From contig NZ_JARVRF010000014.1 of assembly GCF_030209835.1 (NCBI RefSeq), positions 26,611-90,610 on the forward strand: 64,000 bases of DNA, given 5' to 3'. Of the stretch, positions 52,162 through 60,651 are shown piece by piece. Below the pieces are notes generated by a model. That model made no database searches. It was not told the origin of the DNA and saw only the letters and a program-made list of their open reading frames with translations. The first letter of the stretch is position 1; each line of letters opens with the position of its first letter. This DNA is from Arthrobacter sp. efr-133-R2A-120. GTDB taxonomy: Bacteria > Actinomycetota > Actinomycetes > Actinomycetales > Micrococcaceae. The position numbers were made by a program, and so were the translations under genes.

Positions 52162-54708
52162 ATGGATATGTTGTTTGACCCGTACGCGGATGGCCCCTTC
52201 AAAGCTGCAAGCCGAGCTGCCACCAAGGCCGCTCCGGCCATGCTGTCACGCGCCGGTGGCTCTGCGCCCGGTGGTAGTGCGCCTGGTGGTAGTGCGCCTG
52301 GTGCGTCCGGTGCGTCCTGGGGCGGCACGCCCGGCGAAGGGCAAGACGGAGGCCACTCAGGCTTGCCGTCTGCGGAGGCGTTGCTCCAAGGGTTGAATCC
52401 CCAGCAGGAGGAAGCCGTCAAACACGCCGGCAGCCCATTGCTGATCGTCGCCGGTGCCGGTTCGGGCAAAACGCGGGTTCTCTCAAACCGTATCGCGTAC
52501 CTCATCGCCACCAGACGGGCCCACCACGGCGAGATCCTGGCCATCACGTTCACCAACAAGGCGGCCGCCGAAATGCGGGAGCGTATCGAGGCTCTCGTGG
52601 GTGGCCGCGCCAAGTCCATGTGGATCTCCACGTTCCACTCCTCCTGCGTGCGTATCCTGCGCCGCGAAGCCGCCAACGTGGGGCTGAACTCCAACTTCTC
52701 CATCTATGACTCCGCAGACTCCCTGCGGCTCATCACGCTCGTAGCGAAGAACCTGGACCTTGACCCCAAGAAGTTCGCGCCCAAAGCGATCCAGCACAAG
52801 ATCTCGGCCCTCAAGAACGAGCTCATCGACGACGACGCGTTTGCGTCGAGCGCCAACTACAACGAACCCTTCGAGCAGGCCGTGGCCGAGGTCTTCAAGG
52901 GCTACACGCAACGCCTGCGCCAGGCCAACGCCATGGACTTCGACGACCTCATTGCGCAGACCGTCTACATGTTCCGGGCCTTCCCCGCGCTCGCAGAGTC
53001 CTACCGCCGTCGATTCCGCCACGTCCTCGTGGACGAATACCAGGACACCAACCACGCCCAGTACGCATTGGTCCGCGAAATCGTCGGCGAGGGTCCCCAG
53101 GCGAGCGAGCTGACCGTCGTCGGCGACTCCGACCAATCCATCTACGCGTTCCGCGGTGCGGACATCCGCAACATTGTCGAATTCGAGAAGGACTACCCGG
53201 AAGCCCGCACCATCAAGTTGGAGCAGAACTACCGCTCCACCCAGAACATCCTGAGCGCGGCGAACTCCGTTATTTCGCGCAACCCCAACCGTCCGGACAA
53301 GAAACTCTGGACGGCCGAGGGCGACGGCGAGAAGATCATCGGCTACGTGGGGGAGAACGAACACGACGAAGCCCAGTTCATCGCCAAGGAAATCGACCGG
53401 CTCCAGGACGAGGAAGGCCTGCGTCCCGGCGACGTCGCCATCTTCTACCGCACCAACGCCCAGTCCCGCTCCATCGAAGACGTCCTGGTCCGAGTCGGAC
53501 TGCCGTACAAAGTGGTGGGCGGCACCCGCTTCTACGAGCGCAAGGAAATCAAGGACGCCCTCGCGTACCTTCGCGTCCTGGTGAACCCGGACGACGACGT
53601 CAACTTGCGTCGCGTCCTCAACGAACCCAAGCGGGGAATCGGCGATCGCGCCGAAGGTGCCGTGGCGGCGCTCGCCGAACGCGAACGCACGTCGTTCATG
53701 ACTGCGGCACGCAAGGCAGACCAGGCTCCCGGCATGGCCACCCGCTCCGTGAACGCGGTCCTGGGCTTCGTGAAACTCCTTGATGACCTGGCCGAGGTGG
53801 CCTCGGGGTCCGGGGCCGCGGCAGCTTTGGAAGCTGTCCTGGAACAGACGGGGTACCTTGCCGGGCTCCGCGCCAGCACCGATCCGCAGGACGAATCGCG
53901 CGTGGAAAACCTCGCCGAATTGGTGGCAGTGGTCCGGGAATACGAGCGCGACAACCCGGAAGGCTCGCTGGGTGAGTTCCTGGAGCAAGTCTCCCTCGTA
54001 GCCGACGCCGACCAGATCCCCGACGCTCCGGAGGGATCCTCCGAGGACGCTGCGGCCGCCGTGGCGGAGGCCAAGCGTATGGGCGTGGTCACTCTCATGA
54101 CGCTCCACACGGCCAAGGGCCTGGAATTCCCCGTGGTCTTCCTGACCGGCATGGAACACGGACTGTTCCCGCATCAGCGTTCAGCGACGGATCCCAAGGA
54201 ACTGGCAGAAGAGCGCCGCCTTGCCTACGTGGGCCTCACCCGTGCGCGGAAACGCCTCTACGTGACCCGCTCGGAAGTGCGCAGCATGTGGGGCCAGAGC
54301 CAATACAACCCCGCCAGCCAATTCCTTGAGGAGATCCCCACCGGTCTCGTGGAGTGGAAGCGCGAGGGCACCTCCCGCCAAGTGAGCGGCTGGGGGAACG
54401 CCCCCATCGGTTCCGGGCGCTACGGCGGATCCTTCTGGGGTGCCGGCACCTCTCGCGGGGCTGCCGCCAGCGCTACGGCGGGCTTCAACGCCGACGTGCC
54501 GGCCGCCGTCGTACGCAACCGCGTCCAGCCGCAAAAGGAAGTGGTCGCCGTCGTCGTGGGGGACAAAGTGAACCACACGAGCTTCGGCAACGGCACTGTG
54601 ATCGGCGTCGAAGGCGCCGGGGACAAGACTGTGGCGAAGGTGAAGTTCGACGTCGGCGAGAAACGGCTGCTGTTGCGTTACGCGCCGCTGACCAAACTCG
54701 ACTCCTAG
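52162..54708 (+). CDS. pcrA: ATP-dependent DNA helicase PcrA/UvrD
   Basis: An 848-aa superfamily-1 helicase for repair and replication-conflict resolution. An N-terminal low-complexity extension has GGSAP three times. Motifs: AGAGSGKTRV (Walker A), DEYQDTNHAQY (Walker B), GDSDQSIYAFRGAD, QNYRSTQNIL, TLHTAKGLEFPVVF and YVGLTRARKRLYV. The C-terminal GDKVNHTSFGNGTVIGVEG is the Tudor-like domain that contacts RNA polymerase. ATG 52162 is chosen over GTG 52129; TAGACT lies 10 nt upstream. Confidence 0.95.
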   Translation: MDMLFDPYADGPFKAASRAATKAAPAMLSRAGGSAPGGSAPGGSAPGASGASWGGTPGEGQDGGHSGLPSAEALLQGLNPQQEEAVKHAGSPLLIVAGAGSGKTRVLSNRIAYLIATRRAHHGEILAITFTNKAAAEMRERIEALVGGRAKSMWISTFHSSCVRILRREAANVGLNSNFSIYDSADSLRLITLVAKNLDLDPKKFAPKAIQHKISALKNELIDDDAFASSANYNEPFEQAVAEVFKGYTQRLRQANAMDFDDLIAQTVYMFRAFPALAESYRRRFRHVLVDEYQDTNHAQYALVREIVGEGPQASELTVVGDSDQSIYAFRGADIRNIVEFEKDYPEARTIKLEQNYRSTQNILSAANSVISRNPNRPDKKLWTAEGDGEKIIGYVGENEHDEAQFIAKEIDRLQDEEGLRPGDVAIFYRTNAQSRSIEDVLVRVGLPYKVVGGTRFYERKEIKDALAYLRVLVNPDDDVNLRRVLNEPKRGIGDRAEGAVAALAERERTSFMTAARKADQAPGMATRSVNAVLGFVKLLDDLAEVASGSGAAAALEAVLEQTGYLAGLRASTDPQDESRVENLAELVAVVREYERDNPEGSLGEFLEQVSLVADADQIPDAPEGSSEDAAAAVAEAKRMGVVTLMTLHTAKGLEFPVVFLTGMEHGLFPHQRSATDPKELAEERRLAYVGLTRARKRLYVTRSEVRSMWGQSQYNPASQFLEEIPTGLVEWKREGTSRQVSGWGNAPIGSGRYGGSFWGAGTSRGAAASATAGFNADVPAAVVRNRVQPQKEVVAVVVGDKVNHTSFGNGTVIGVEGAGDKTVAKVKFDVGEKRLLLRYAPLTKLDS

Positions 54709-54724
54709 CGGCTCCTGGCGCCGG

Positions 54725-54750
54725 AAAACCGCGTCATGTAGCGGTTTTTC
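54725..54750 (+). terminator. Terminator of pcrA
   Basis: AAAACCGC and GCGGTTTT form an 8-bp stem with an 8-nt loop and a run of five T, 17 bp after the stop. Confidence 0.85.
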
Positions 54751-54958
54751 TACGGTCGATAGAAGTGTGTGCTTACTCACTTAACAGGTACTGTAGAACC
54801 GGCTGGCCTCCCCGGGGGGCTAAAGTTCGAGAGGAACTTGCGCAATGTGACCGGCTGTTTGGCGGCCGTTCGATGCGCACCTATCCGCAGCCGGTTTTCG
54901 CGGTCACCGTGGTTTCCGGCTGTACAGAAACTACTTCGACGTAGAAGGACACTAAACC

Positions 54959-56128
54959 GTGGACCTGTTTGAATATCAGGCGCGCGATATGTTCGAAGCG
55001 CACGGTGTACCCGTGCTCGCCGGCATCGTGGCGCACACTCCTGAAGAAGCAAAGGCTGCTGCCGAGAACATCGGCGGCGTGACCGTCGTCAAGGCGCAGG
55101 TAAAGGTCGGTGGCCGTGGCAAGGCTGGCGGTGTCAAGGTCGCAAAGTCCGCTGACGAAGCGCTTGAGCACGCCACCAACATCCTTGGCATGGACATCAA
55201 GGGCCACACCGTCAACAAGGTCATGATCGCCCAGGGCGCCGACATTGCTGAGGAATACTACTTCTCCGTCCTCCTGGACCGAGCCAACCGCAACTACCTG
55301 GCCATGTGCTCGGTTGAAGGCGGCATGGAAATCGAGCAGCTCGCTGTAGAGCGCCCGGAGGCACTCGCCAAGGTCGCCATCGATCCCGCCGTCGGTATCG
55401 ACCAGGCCAAGGCCGACGAAATCGTCGCCGCAGCCGGTTTCTCCGAGGAACTGCGTGGCAAGGTTGCTTCCGTCATCCTGAAGCTCTGGGACGTCTTCAA
55501 GAAGGAAGACGCAACCCTCGTTGAGGTCAACCCCTTGGTCAAGACCGGCGCTGGCGACATTGTTGCCCTTGACGGCAAGGTCTCGCTGGACGAGAACGCC
55601 GGCTTCCGCCACGTTCACCACGTTGAACTTGAGGACAAGGACGCAGCTGACCCGCTCGAGGCCAAGGCCAAGGCGCAGGACCTCAACTACGTGAAGCTTG
55701 ACGGCTCGGTTGGCATCATCGGCAACGGCGCCGGTCTTGTGATGTCCACCCTCGACGTCGTCGCTTACGCAGGCGAAAACCACGGCAACGTCAAGCCGGC
55801 CAACTTCCTGGACATCGGCGGTGGAGCCTCCGCTGAGGTCATGGCCGCCGGCCTGGACGTCATCCTCGGTGACGAGCAGGTCAAGAGCGTATTCGTGAAC
55901 GTCTTCGGTGGCATCACCGCCTGTGACGCTGTGGCAAAGGGCATCGTCGGTGCACTGGCCGAGCTTGGCTCCAACGCCAACAAGCCGCTGGTTGTCCGCC
56001 TCGATGGCAACAATGTCGAAGAGGGCCGCCGCATCCTGGCCGAGGCCAACCACCCGCTGGTTACCCTGGCAGCCACCATGGACGAGGGCGCCGACAAGGC
56101 CGCCGAGCTCGCCAACGCAGCGAAGTAA
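54959..56128 (+). CDS. sucC: Succinyl-CoA synthetase beta subunit
   Basis: A 389-aa ATP-grasp subunit that binds nucleotide and succinate in the TCA cycle. Family features: [19 protein letters not shown] at the start, [17 protein letters not shown], a nucleotide-binding fold, and the C-terminal [17 protein letters not shown] that binds CoA-ligase partner residues. The GTG start is preceded by AGAAGGA. sucD follows after 13 nt. The upstream 250 bp hold the pcrA terminator and the promoter region. Confidence 0.96.
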   Translation: MDLFEYQARDMFEAHGVPVLAGIVAHTPEEAKAAAENIGGVTVVKAQVKVGGRGKAGGVKVAKSADEALEHATNILGMDIKGHTVNKVMIAQGADIAEEYYFSVLLDRANRNYLAMCSVEGGMEIEQLAVERPEALAKVAIDPAVGIDQAKADEIVAAAGFSEELRGKVASVILKLWDVFKKEDATLVEVNPLVKTGAGDIVALDGKVSLDENAGFRHVHHVELEDKDAADPLEAKAKAQDLNYVKLDGSVGIIGNGAGLVMSTLDVVAYAGENHGNVKPANFLDIGGGASAEVMAAGLDVILGDEQVKSVFVNVFGGITACDAVAKGIVGALAELGSNANKPLVVRLDGNNVEEGRRILAEANHPLVTLAATMDEGADKAAELANAAK

Positions 56129-56141
56129 GGGACGCAAGACT

Positions 56142-57044
56142 ATGTCTATCTACCTCAACAAGGACTCCAAGGTCATCGTCCAGGGCATCACCGGCGGCGA
56201 AGGCACCAAGCACACCGCCCTGATGCTCAAGGCCGGCACCAACATCGTCGGCGGCGTCAACGCCCGCAAAGCCGGCACCACGGTGCTGCACGGCGACAAG
56301 GAAATCACCGTCTTCGGCACTGTCAAGGAAGCCATTGCGGAGACCGGCGCCGACGTCTCGATCGTCTTCGTTCCGCCGGCATTCACCAAGTCCGCCGTGG
56401 TTGAAGCCATCGAAGCAGGCATCGGCCTGGTTGTTGTCATCACCGAAGGCGTGCCGGTTCAGGACTCGGCCGAGTTCTGGGCGCTCGCCCAGGCCACGGT
56501 GGACGCTGACGGCAAGCAGATCACCCGCATCATCGGCCCGAACTGCCCCGGCATCATCACCCCGGGCGAAGCCCTGGTTGGCATCACCCCGGCAAACATC
56601 ACGGGCAAGGGCCCCATCGGCTTGGTCTCCAAGTCCGGTACCTTGACCTACCAGATGATGTACGAACTGCGCGACCTCGGTTTCTCCACCGCGATCGGCA
56701 TCGGTGGCGACCCCGTCATCGGTACCACGCACATCGACGCCCTGGCCGCGTTCGAGGCTGACCCGGAGACCAAGGCAATCGTCATGATCGGCGAAATCGG
56801 TGGCGACGCTGAAGAGCGCGCAGCCGACTTCATCAAGGCCAACGTCACCAAGCCGGTTGTCGGCTACGTCGCGGGCTTCACCGCCCCCGAGGGCAAGACC
56901 ATGGGCCACGCAGGCGCCATCGTCTCCGGCTCCGCTGGTACGGCCCAGGCCAAGAAGGAAGCTCTCGAAGCTGCAGGCGTGAAGGTCGGCAAGACGCCGT
57001 CCGAAACCGCCAAGCTCCTCCGCGAGGTCTTCGCAGCCCTGTAG
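56142..57044 (+). CDS. sucD: Succinyl-CoA synthetase alpha subunit
   Basis: A 300-aa subunit that binds CoA and carries the phosphohistidine. [19 protein letters not shown] at the start is diagnostic. [14 protein letters not shown] and [14 protein letters not shown] (active-site His) are intact. It forms the heterodimer or heterotetramer with SucC and is co-transcribed with it. A strong hairpin terminator follows at 57080. Confidence 0.96.
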   Translation: MSIYLNKDSKVIVQGITGGEGTKHTALMLKAGTNIVGGVNARKAGTTVLHGDKEITVFGTVKEAIAETGADVSIVFVPPAFTKSAVVEAIEAGIGLVVVITEGVPVQDSAEFWALAQATVDADGKQITRIIGPNCPGIITPGEALVGITPANITGKGPIGLVSKSGTLTYQMMYELRDLGFSTAIGIGGDPVIGTTHIDALAAFEADPETKAIVMIGEIGGDAEERAADFIKANVTKPVVGYVAGFTAPEGKTMGHAGAIVSGSAGTAQAKKEALEAAGVKVGKTPSETAKLLREVFAAL

Positions 57045-57079
57045 TAGGACCCCACGCAGGGTTTCCGCGCGATAGAACG

Positions 57080-57128
57080 ACGACGGCGCCCGTCACCTTC
57101 CACGCGAAGGCGACGGGCGCCGTCGTTT
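57080..57128 (+). terminator. Terminator of sucCD (copy 1 of a duplicated hairpin)
   Basis: A stem of about 20 bp, ACGACGGCGCCCGTC-ACCTTC against GAAGG-CGACGGGCGCCGTCGT, has a 5-nt loop and ends in TTT. Almost the same sequence recurs at 58732-58775 beyond the next two genes. Confidence 0.88.
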
Positions 57129-57134
57129 AACTGC

Positions 57135-57214
57135 ACGCTCGCTCACGTCTGGCGGGTTTTGGCCGAACGCTCGCTCACGTCTGGCGGGTTTTGGCCGAAC
57201 GCTCGCTCACGTCT
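57135..57214. repeat. 32-bp tandem repeat, 2.5 copies
   Basis: Identical 32-bp units begin at 57135 and 57167, and a partial third at 57199. Each starts ACGCTCGCTCACGTCT and continues GGCGGGTTTTGGCCGA. The CGCTCGCTCAC core recurs, mostly inverted, at 58816-58909 on the far side of the next two genes. There are no spacers, so this is not a CRISPR. The rest of 57215-57552 holds only a second short repeat and the upstream region of the secreted protein. Confidence 0.85.
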
Positions 57215-57300
57215 TGGAGGGAGCGCCTCGCGGCCGTTTAAGGCCCGAACCTGAAGATCGCCGTGAGACGCCCGAGAACTCACACCAGGCGACTATCAAA

Positions 57301-57354
57301 CACTCATTTTGGTGCTTTGGAGCACTCATTTTGTCGCTTAGGGACACTCATTTT
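57301..57354. repeat. Three CACTCATTTT repeats at 22-bp period
   Basis: CACTCATTTT occurs at 57301, 57323 and 57345. The following bases vary (GGTGCTTTGGAG, GTCGCTTAGGGA, GTCTTC). It is AT-rich against the surrounding genome and could be an array of regulator sites or remnant repeats upstream of the secreted-protein gene. Confidence 0.7.
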
Positions 57355-57552
57355 GTCTTCATTGCAACCCAGCGGCAGAAACGATGGCTTAGCCTCAACC
57401 AAGGAGGCGCCGATCCTGGTAGATCAAAATACATAGGGGAACGGGACGAAAACAGTCGTATGGCTCTCTGAGGGCGCTCCGGGTCTGAATGTGCGAGACC
57501 CATCTCGACGCAGTGGCTAGTCCTGTTCTGGAATCAAAGATTGGGGAACGCT

Positions 57553-58476
57553 GTGAAGATTTGGAACCTATTAAGAATGGCACTTGGATGTTTTCTTGCC
57601 GTCGCGATTTTGACACCGAATGCGGCTACGGCTGCGACGGCTCAAGAAGCGAACGTCGAGCAACGGGCCGAAACTGCCCTAGAGGCGCTGGATCGCGTGT
57701 TGCCCGTCGATCAACCCGTTCATGCCGCAAGCTCAGAGCCTGACGGCACTCGGTTTCTGGCTGAGCTCACCGACACCGGTGCGCTTTCAAAGGCCTCGGG
57801 ACACAGCATCGAGCTCCGATTTGTTGATGGGGCGGCAAGAGGGAAGCTCGCGGGAAACCAGAAGCGCGCAGTTTATGGTGCCAGCGGCAATGCCGTGAAT
57901 TTTGCGGCTTCCGCAGATGGTGGGCGTTTCGCAGCCTACGCGATTATTCACGGTTCTGGTTCTCAAGGCTCGTTCGAGTACGAGTTCTTCGTTGATGGGG
58001 CCCCTGCGACTCTGGCTAAAGGATCCACTGGGCAAGTCCTTTTGAAGGATGCATCCGGGAGGTTGATGAACACGATTTCGCCTGCTTGGGCTGTCGACGC
58101 CACCGGTAAACAACTCCCGACGTTTTACAGCATCAGAGGCAACGTCCTCACTCAAACCGTTGAGCTCCGGGCTGCGTCGTATCCGGTAGTGGCAGATCCG
58201 GCGCTTAGTTGCGATTGGGCGTTGTGCACCCAGCAACTGAATAAGAATGAGACAAGTACTGTTGCCAACGTCGGAGGCGGCAACGCAGGAGCGTTTGGTG
58301 CGATGTGCGCCCTCGCGATGCCGTGGCTGGGTGTTGCGTGCCTGACATATGGGCTGGCGATTTGGAATACATCCGTGCACGCTCGTGACACGGGGCGGTG
58401 CTTGGGTATTCAATATGTGGGAACTGGCATGCAGGTTGTATGGCCGGTCATCTACAACGGCCCAAACTGCAGGTAG
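57553..58476 (+). CDS. Secreted Cys-rich protein, possible toxin/bacteriocin
   Basis: A 307-aa exported protein. GTG 57553 is chosen because GGGGAA lies upstream and a signal peptide follows (LLRMALGCFLAVAILTPNAATA). Residues about 35-210 form a conserved-looking pro-region ending ELRAASYPVVADP, a motif I recall before variable C-terminal domains in actinobacterial secreted proteins. The last 95 residues have six cysteines and a hydrophobic Gly/Ala-rich middle (GAMCALAMPWLGVACLTYGLAIW). Codon use includes TTA and AGA and G+C is lower than in neighbours. A small 2-TM protein follows after 9 nt, as an immunity gene would. Function is inferred only. Confidence 0.7.
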   Translation: MKIWNLLRMALGCFLAVAILTPNAATAATAQEANVEQRAETALEALDRVLPVDQPVHAASSEPDGTRFLAELTDTGALSKASGHSIELRFVDGAARGKLAGNQKRAVYGASGNAVNFAASADGGRFAAYAIIHGSGSQGSFEYEFFVDGAPATLAKGSTGQVLLKDASGRLMNTISPAWAVDATGKQLPTFYSIRGNVLTQTVELRAASYPVVADPALSCDWALCTQQLNKNETSTVANVGGGNAGAFGAMCALAMPWLGVACLTYGLAIWNTSVHARDTGRCLGIQYVGTGMQVVWPVIYNGPNCR

Positions 58477-58485
58477 GAGGCCTCC

Positions 58486-58704
58486 ATGCAAAAGAAAGAT
58501 TACCAAGCCACTCTCGCCACGGGGTGGACCGGTTTGATTTTCTGGGTTCTTATGGCTGCTTGCATCTTCCTTCCTTGGTTGCCTGCCGTGCAGTCGATCC
58601 CGGGTGCCGTTGCGGGGCTTGTCATAGTGTCGGTTGGATACGCCTTTATCGTAGTTCCCTTGATCGTCAGCAGCGGAAACCCCGACTCGGGAAGGAGCCG
58701 CTGA
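58486..58704 (+). CDS. Small two-TM membrane protein, candidate immunity protein
   Basis: A 72-aa protein with a GTAGGAGG ribosome site and two TM helices (GLIFWVLMAACIFLPWL and VAGLVIVSVGYAFIVVPLIV) plus short polar ends. I know no family. Its size, topology and position 9 nt after the secreted Cys-rich gene fit an immunity or export partner. A perfect terminator follows, closing the two-gene unit. Confidence 0.72.
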   Translation: MQKKDYQATLATGWTGLIFWVLMAACIFLPWLPAVQSIPGAVAGLVIVSVGYAFIVVPLIVSSGNPDSGRSR

Positions 58705-58731
58705 CCGTTCCAAAGCGTCTTCGGATAGGCA

Positions 58732-58775
58732 GCGCCCGTCACCTTCTCTGTGAAGGTGACGGGCGCCGTCGTTTT
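58732..58775 (+). terminator. Terminator, copy 2 of the sucCD hairpin
   Basis: A perfect 15-bp stem GCGCCCGTCACCTTC against GAAGGTGACGGGCGC has a 5-nt loop, then CGTCGTTTT. It shares the CGCCCGTCACCTTC and GACGGGCGCCGTCGTT segments with the sucCD terminator at 57080. Confidence 0.9.
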
Positions 58776-58815
58776 GTTTAACGGTTGGACAGCCCGGCGA
58801 ACGTTGCAAGGACCG

Positions 58816-58909
58816 GCGCTCGCTCACATCTAGTGAGCGAGCGCTTGCCGTTCGGGCGCCATATATCCGAGCGAGCGTTTGCCGTTAAGGCCCCATAGGT
58901 GAGCGAGCG
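58816..58909. repeat. CGCTCGCTCA-family palindrome and direct copies
   Basis: GCGCTCGCTCAC (58816-58827) pairs perfectly with GTGAGCGAGCGC (58833-58844). GAGCGAGCG then recurs at 58869 and 58901, with TTGCCGTT following the first two copies. These are the same family as the 57135 tandem repeat but mainly in the opposite orientation. Confidence 0.75.
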
Positions 58910-58961
58910 TCGCTGGGGGGAGGGGCGCCACGGTGGCGAGAGCTTGTGGCGCGATTCGAGA

Positions 58962-58985
58962 GTTTGTTAGTATGTCAGGACAAAC
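58962..58985. promoter_or_regulatory. Operator-like inverted repeat before the tautomerase gene
   Basis: GTTTGT and ACAAAC flank 12 bp (TAGTATGTCAGG). The 24-bp site matches a site upstream of iolC (59467-59490) at 19 positions, including TATGTCAG and ACAAAC. It ends 17 bp before the tautomerase ATG. A GntR-type iol regulator is the likely reader; none is encoded in the window. Confidence 0.6.
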
Positions 58986-59001
58986 TATCGAAGGAGAGCA
59001 G

Positions 59002-59406
59002 ATGCCCCTCGTCCGCATTGATGTCAACGAAGGCCGCACGCCGGAGCAGCTCGGTGAACTCAGCCAGCGAATCCACGACGCCATCCTCGCCGAGTACGGG
59101 ATCCCCGAGCGCGACTACTTCCACATCATCACCGAGCATCCCCGGGGCCAGATTGTTGCCCAGGATGCCGGCCTGGGTTTCGAGCGAAGTTCCGGTGTGG
59201 TCATGATCCAGATATTCACCCAGGGTGGTCGGAGTCGCGAAGCCAAGCAGTCCTTGTTCGCCGCGGTCGCCGCCCAGCTCGGCGAGATTGGTGTCGCCGG
59301 CGAGGACGTCTTCCTGGGGTACGTCGAAAACACTGCCGATGACTGGTCGTTCGGCTTTGGCCGCGCCCAGTATGTCACTGGCGAGCTTGCCGTTCCTGCA
59401 CGGTAA
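59002..59406 (+). CDS. Tautomerase family protein
   Basis: A 134-aa protein of the 4-oxalocrotonate tautomerase superfamily. ATG 59002 follows AAGGAGAGCAG, and Pro2, which becomes the catalytic N-terminal proline after Met removal, is present (MPLVRIDVNEG). VVMIQIFTQGGRS and a C-terminal beta segment complete a double-length fold of the type seen in larger tautomerases. It lies upstream of the iol genes and shares an operator-like site with them, so it may act on a keto-enol intermediate of inositol or sugar-acid breakdown. Confidence 0.85.
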   Translation: MPLVRIDVNEGRTPEQLGELSQRIHDAILAEYGIPERDYFHIITEHPRGQIVAQDAGLGFERSSGVVMIQIFTQGGRSREAKQSLFAAVAAQLGEIGVAGEDVFLGYVENTADDWSFGFGRAQYVTGELAVPAR

Positions 59407-59466
59407 CTCCGGCGTTTTGGAGCGGATTCACACCCGAATCACCGCGTAGTTTAGGCCATTACGTTT

Positions 59467-59506
59467 CGTTGTAAATATGTCAGTACAAACCTTTGACAGG
59501 ACATGA
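59467..59506. promoter_or_regulatory. Operator-like site before the iol operon
   Basis: CGTTGT-AAATATGTCAGT-ACAAAC (59467-59490) aligns with the tautomerase site at 58962-58985. A second partial copy, TTGACAGGACATGA, follows immediately. The site lies 127 bp before the iolC start, in the promoter region. Confidence 0.6.
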
Positions 59507-59616
59507 ATTCTGGTGCAAAGTAGTGGTTGTGGCCCCGCTCACTGCGGGCCGGCAAAAGCACCGGAGCTCTCACCGTCCCGCAAGAAGAGTTCACTACAGA
59601 AAGGTCCGCGATCACC

Positions 59617-60651
59617 GTGACCCACGAACTGCTCACCATCGGGCGCATCAGCGTTGATATCTACCCGAACGACATTGGTGTGGGACTGGAGGACGTGCAG
59701 TCCTTCGGCAAGTACCTTGGCGGCTCGCCGTCGAATGTGGCTGTTGCCGCCGCCCGCCACGGACGCCGCTCCGGCGTGATTACGCGGACGGGCGATGACC
59801 CGTTCGGCATCTACCTGCACCGCGAGCTGCGCAAGTTCAAGGTCGACGACGGATTCGTCACCCCCGTGCCGGGCCTTCAGACACCGGCCACGTTCTGCGC
59901 GATCCAGCCCCCGCACGACTTCCCGCTCTACTTCTACGGACGGTTCCCCACCGCGCCGGACCTGCAAATCAAGGCCGAGGAACTCGACCTCGAAGCCATC
60001 AAGAACGCAGGCATCTTCTGGTCCACCGTGACCGGCCTCTGCCAGGAACCGAGCCGTTCGGCCCACCTCGCGGCCCACGAGGCCCGCCCCCGCACCGGAC
60101 TCAAAGAGGGCCAGTACACCATCCTGGACCTGGACTACCGGCCGATGTTCTGGGCGTCCGAGGACGAGGCCCGGACAGAGGTCGCCAAGATCCTGCCGCA
60201 CGTCACGGTGGCCATCGGCAATGACAAGGAATGTGCCGTCGCCGTGGGTGAAGGAACCCCGGACGAGCAGGCCGATCGCCTCCTGGCGGCCGGCGTCGAG
60301 ATCGCCGTCGTCAAGCTCGGCCCCGAAGGCGTCATGGCCAAGACCCGCACGGAACGCGTTGTCTCTGCGCCGGTCCCGGTGGAGACCGTCAACGGCCTGG
60401 GCGCGGGCGACTCTTTCGGCGGCGCCTTCTGCCACGGCCTGCTGTCCGGCTGGCCTTTGGCCCAGGTCCTGGACTACGCGAACGCCGCGGGCGCGATCGT
60501 CGCCTCCCGCCTCTCGTGTGCCGACGCGATGCCGACGCCGGAGGAAGTCACCTCGTTGCTCGCCGAACGCGGCCGCCTGACGCCGGCCGGCGCCGCCGGC
60601 ACCGACGCAGCAGCTTCCCACGCAGCAGTTTCCGAAGGAGCAACACGTTGA
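59617..60651 (+). CDS. iolC: 5-dehydro-2-deoxygluconokinase
   Basis: A 344-aa PfkB-family kinase that phosphorylates 5-dehydro-2-deoxygluconate in myo-inositol catabolism. The N-terminal LTIGRISVDIYPNDIG and GKYLGGSPSNVAVAAARHG are typical of IolC. The ATP site GLGAGDSFGGAFCHG contains the catalytic Asp. GTG 59617 is chosen since translation then starts just before the fold. The next gene overlaps by 4 nt. Together with iolD and the semialdehyde dehydrogenase, this makes the assignment firm. Confidence 0.92.
   Translation: MTHELLTIGRISVDIYPNDIGVGLEDVQSFGKYLGGSPSNVAVAAARHGRRSGVITRTGDDPFGIYLHRELRKFKVDDGFVTPVPGLQTPATFCAIQPPHDFPLYFYGRFPTAPDLQIKAEELDLEAIKNAGIFWSTVTGLCQEPSRSAHLAAHEARPRTGLKEGQYTILDLDYRPMFWASEDEARTEVAKILPHVTVAIGNDKECAVAVGEGTPDEQADRLLAAGVEIAVVKLGPEGVMAKTRTERVVSAPVPVETVNGLGAGDSFGGAFCHGLLSGWPLAQVLDYANAAGAIVASRLSCADAMPTPEEVTSLLAERGRLTPAGAAGTDAAASHAAVSEGATR

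Noticed and set aside
52483..54174. 563-codon minus-strand frame opposite pcrA
   Set aside because: Antisense to complete helicase motifs; compositionally a codon-bias artefact.
57135..57354. Possible CRISPR array
   Set aside because: The 32-bp and 22-bp units are directly tandem without unique spacers, and no cas genes are present.
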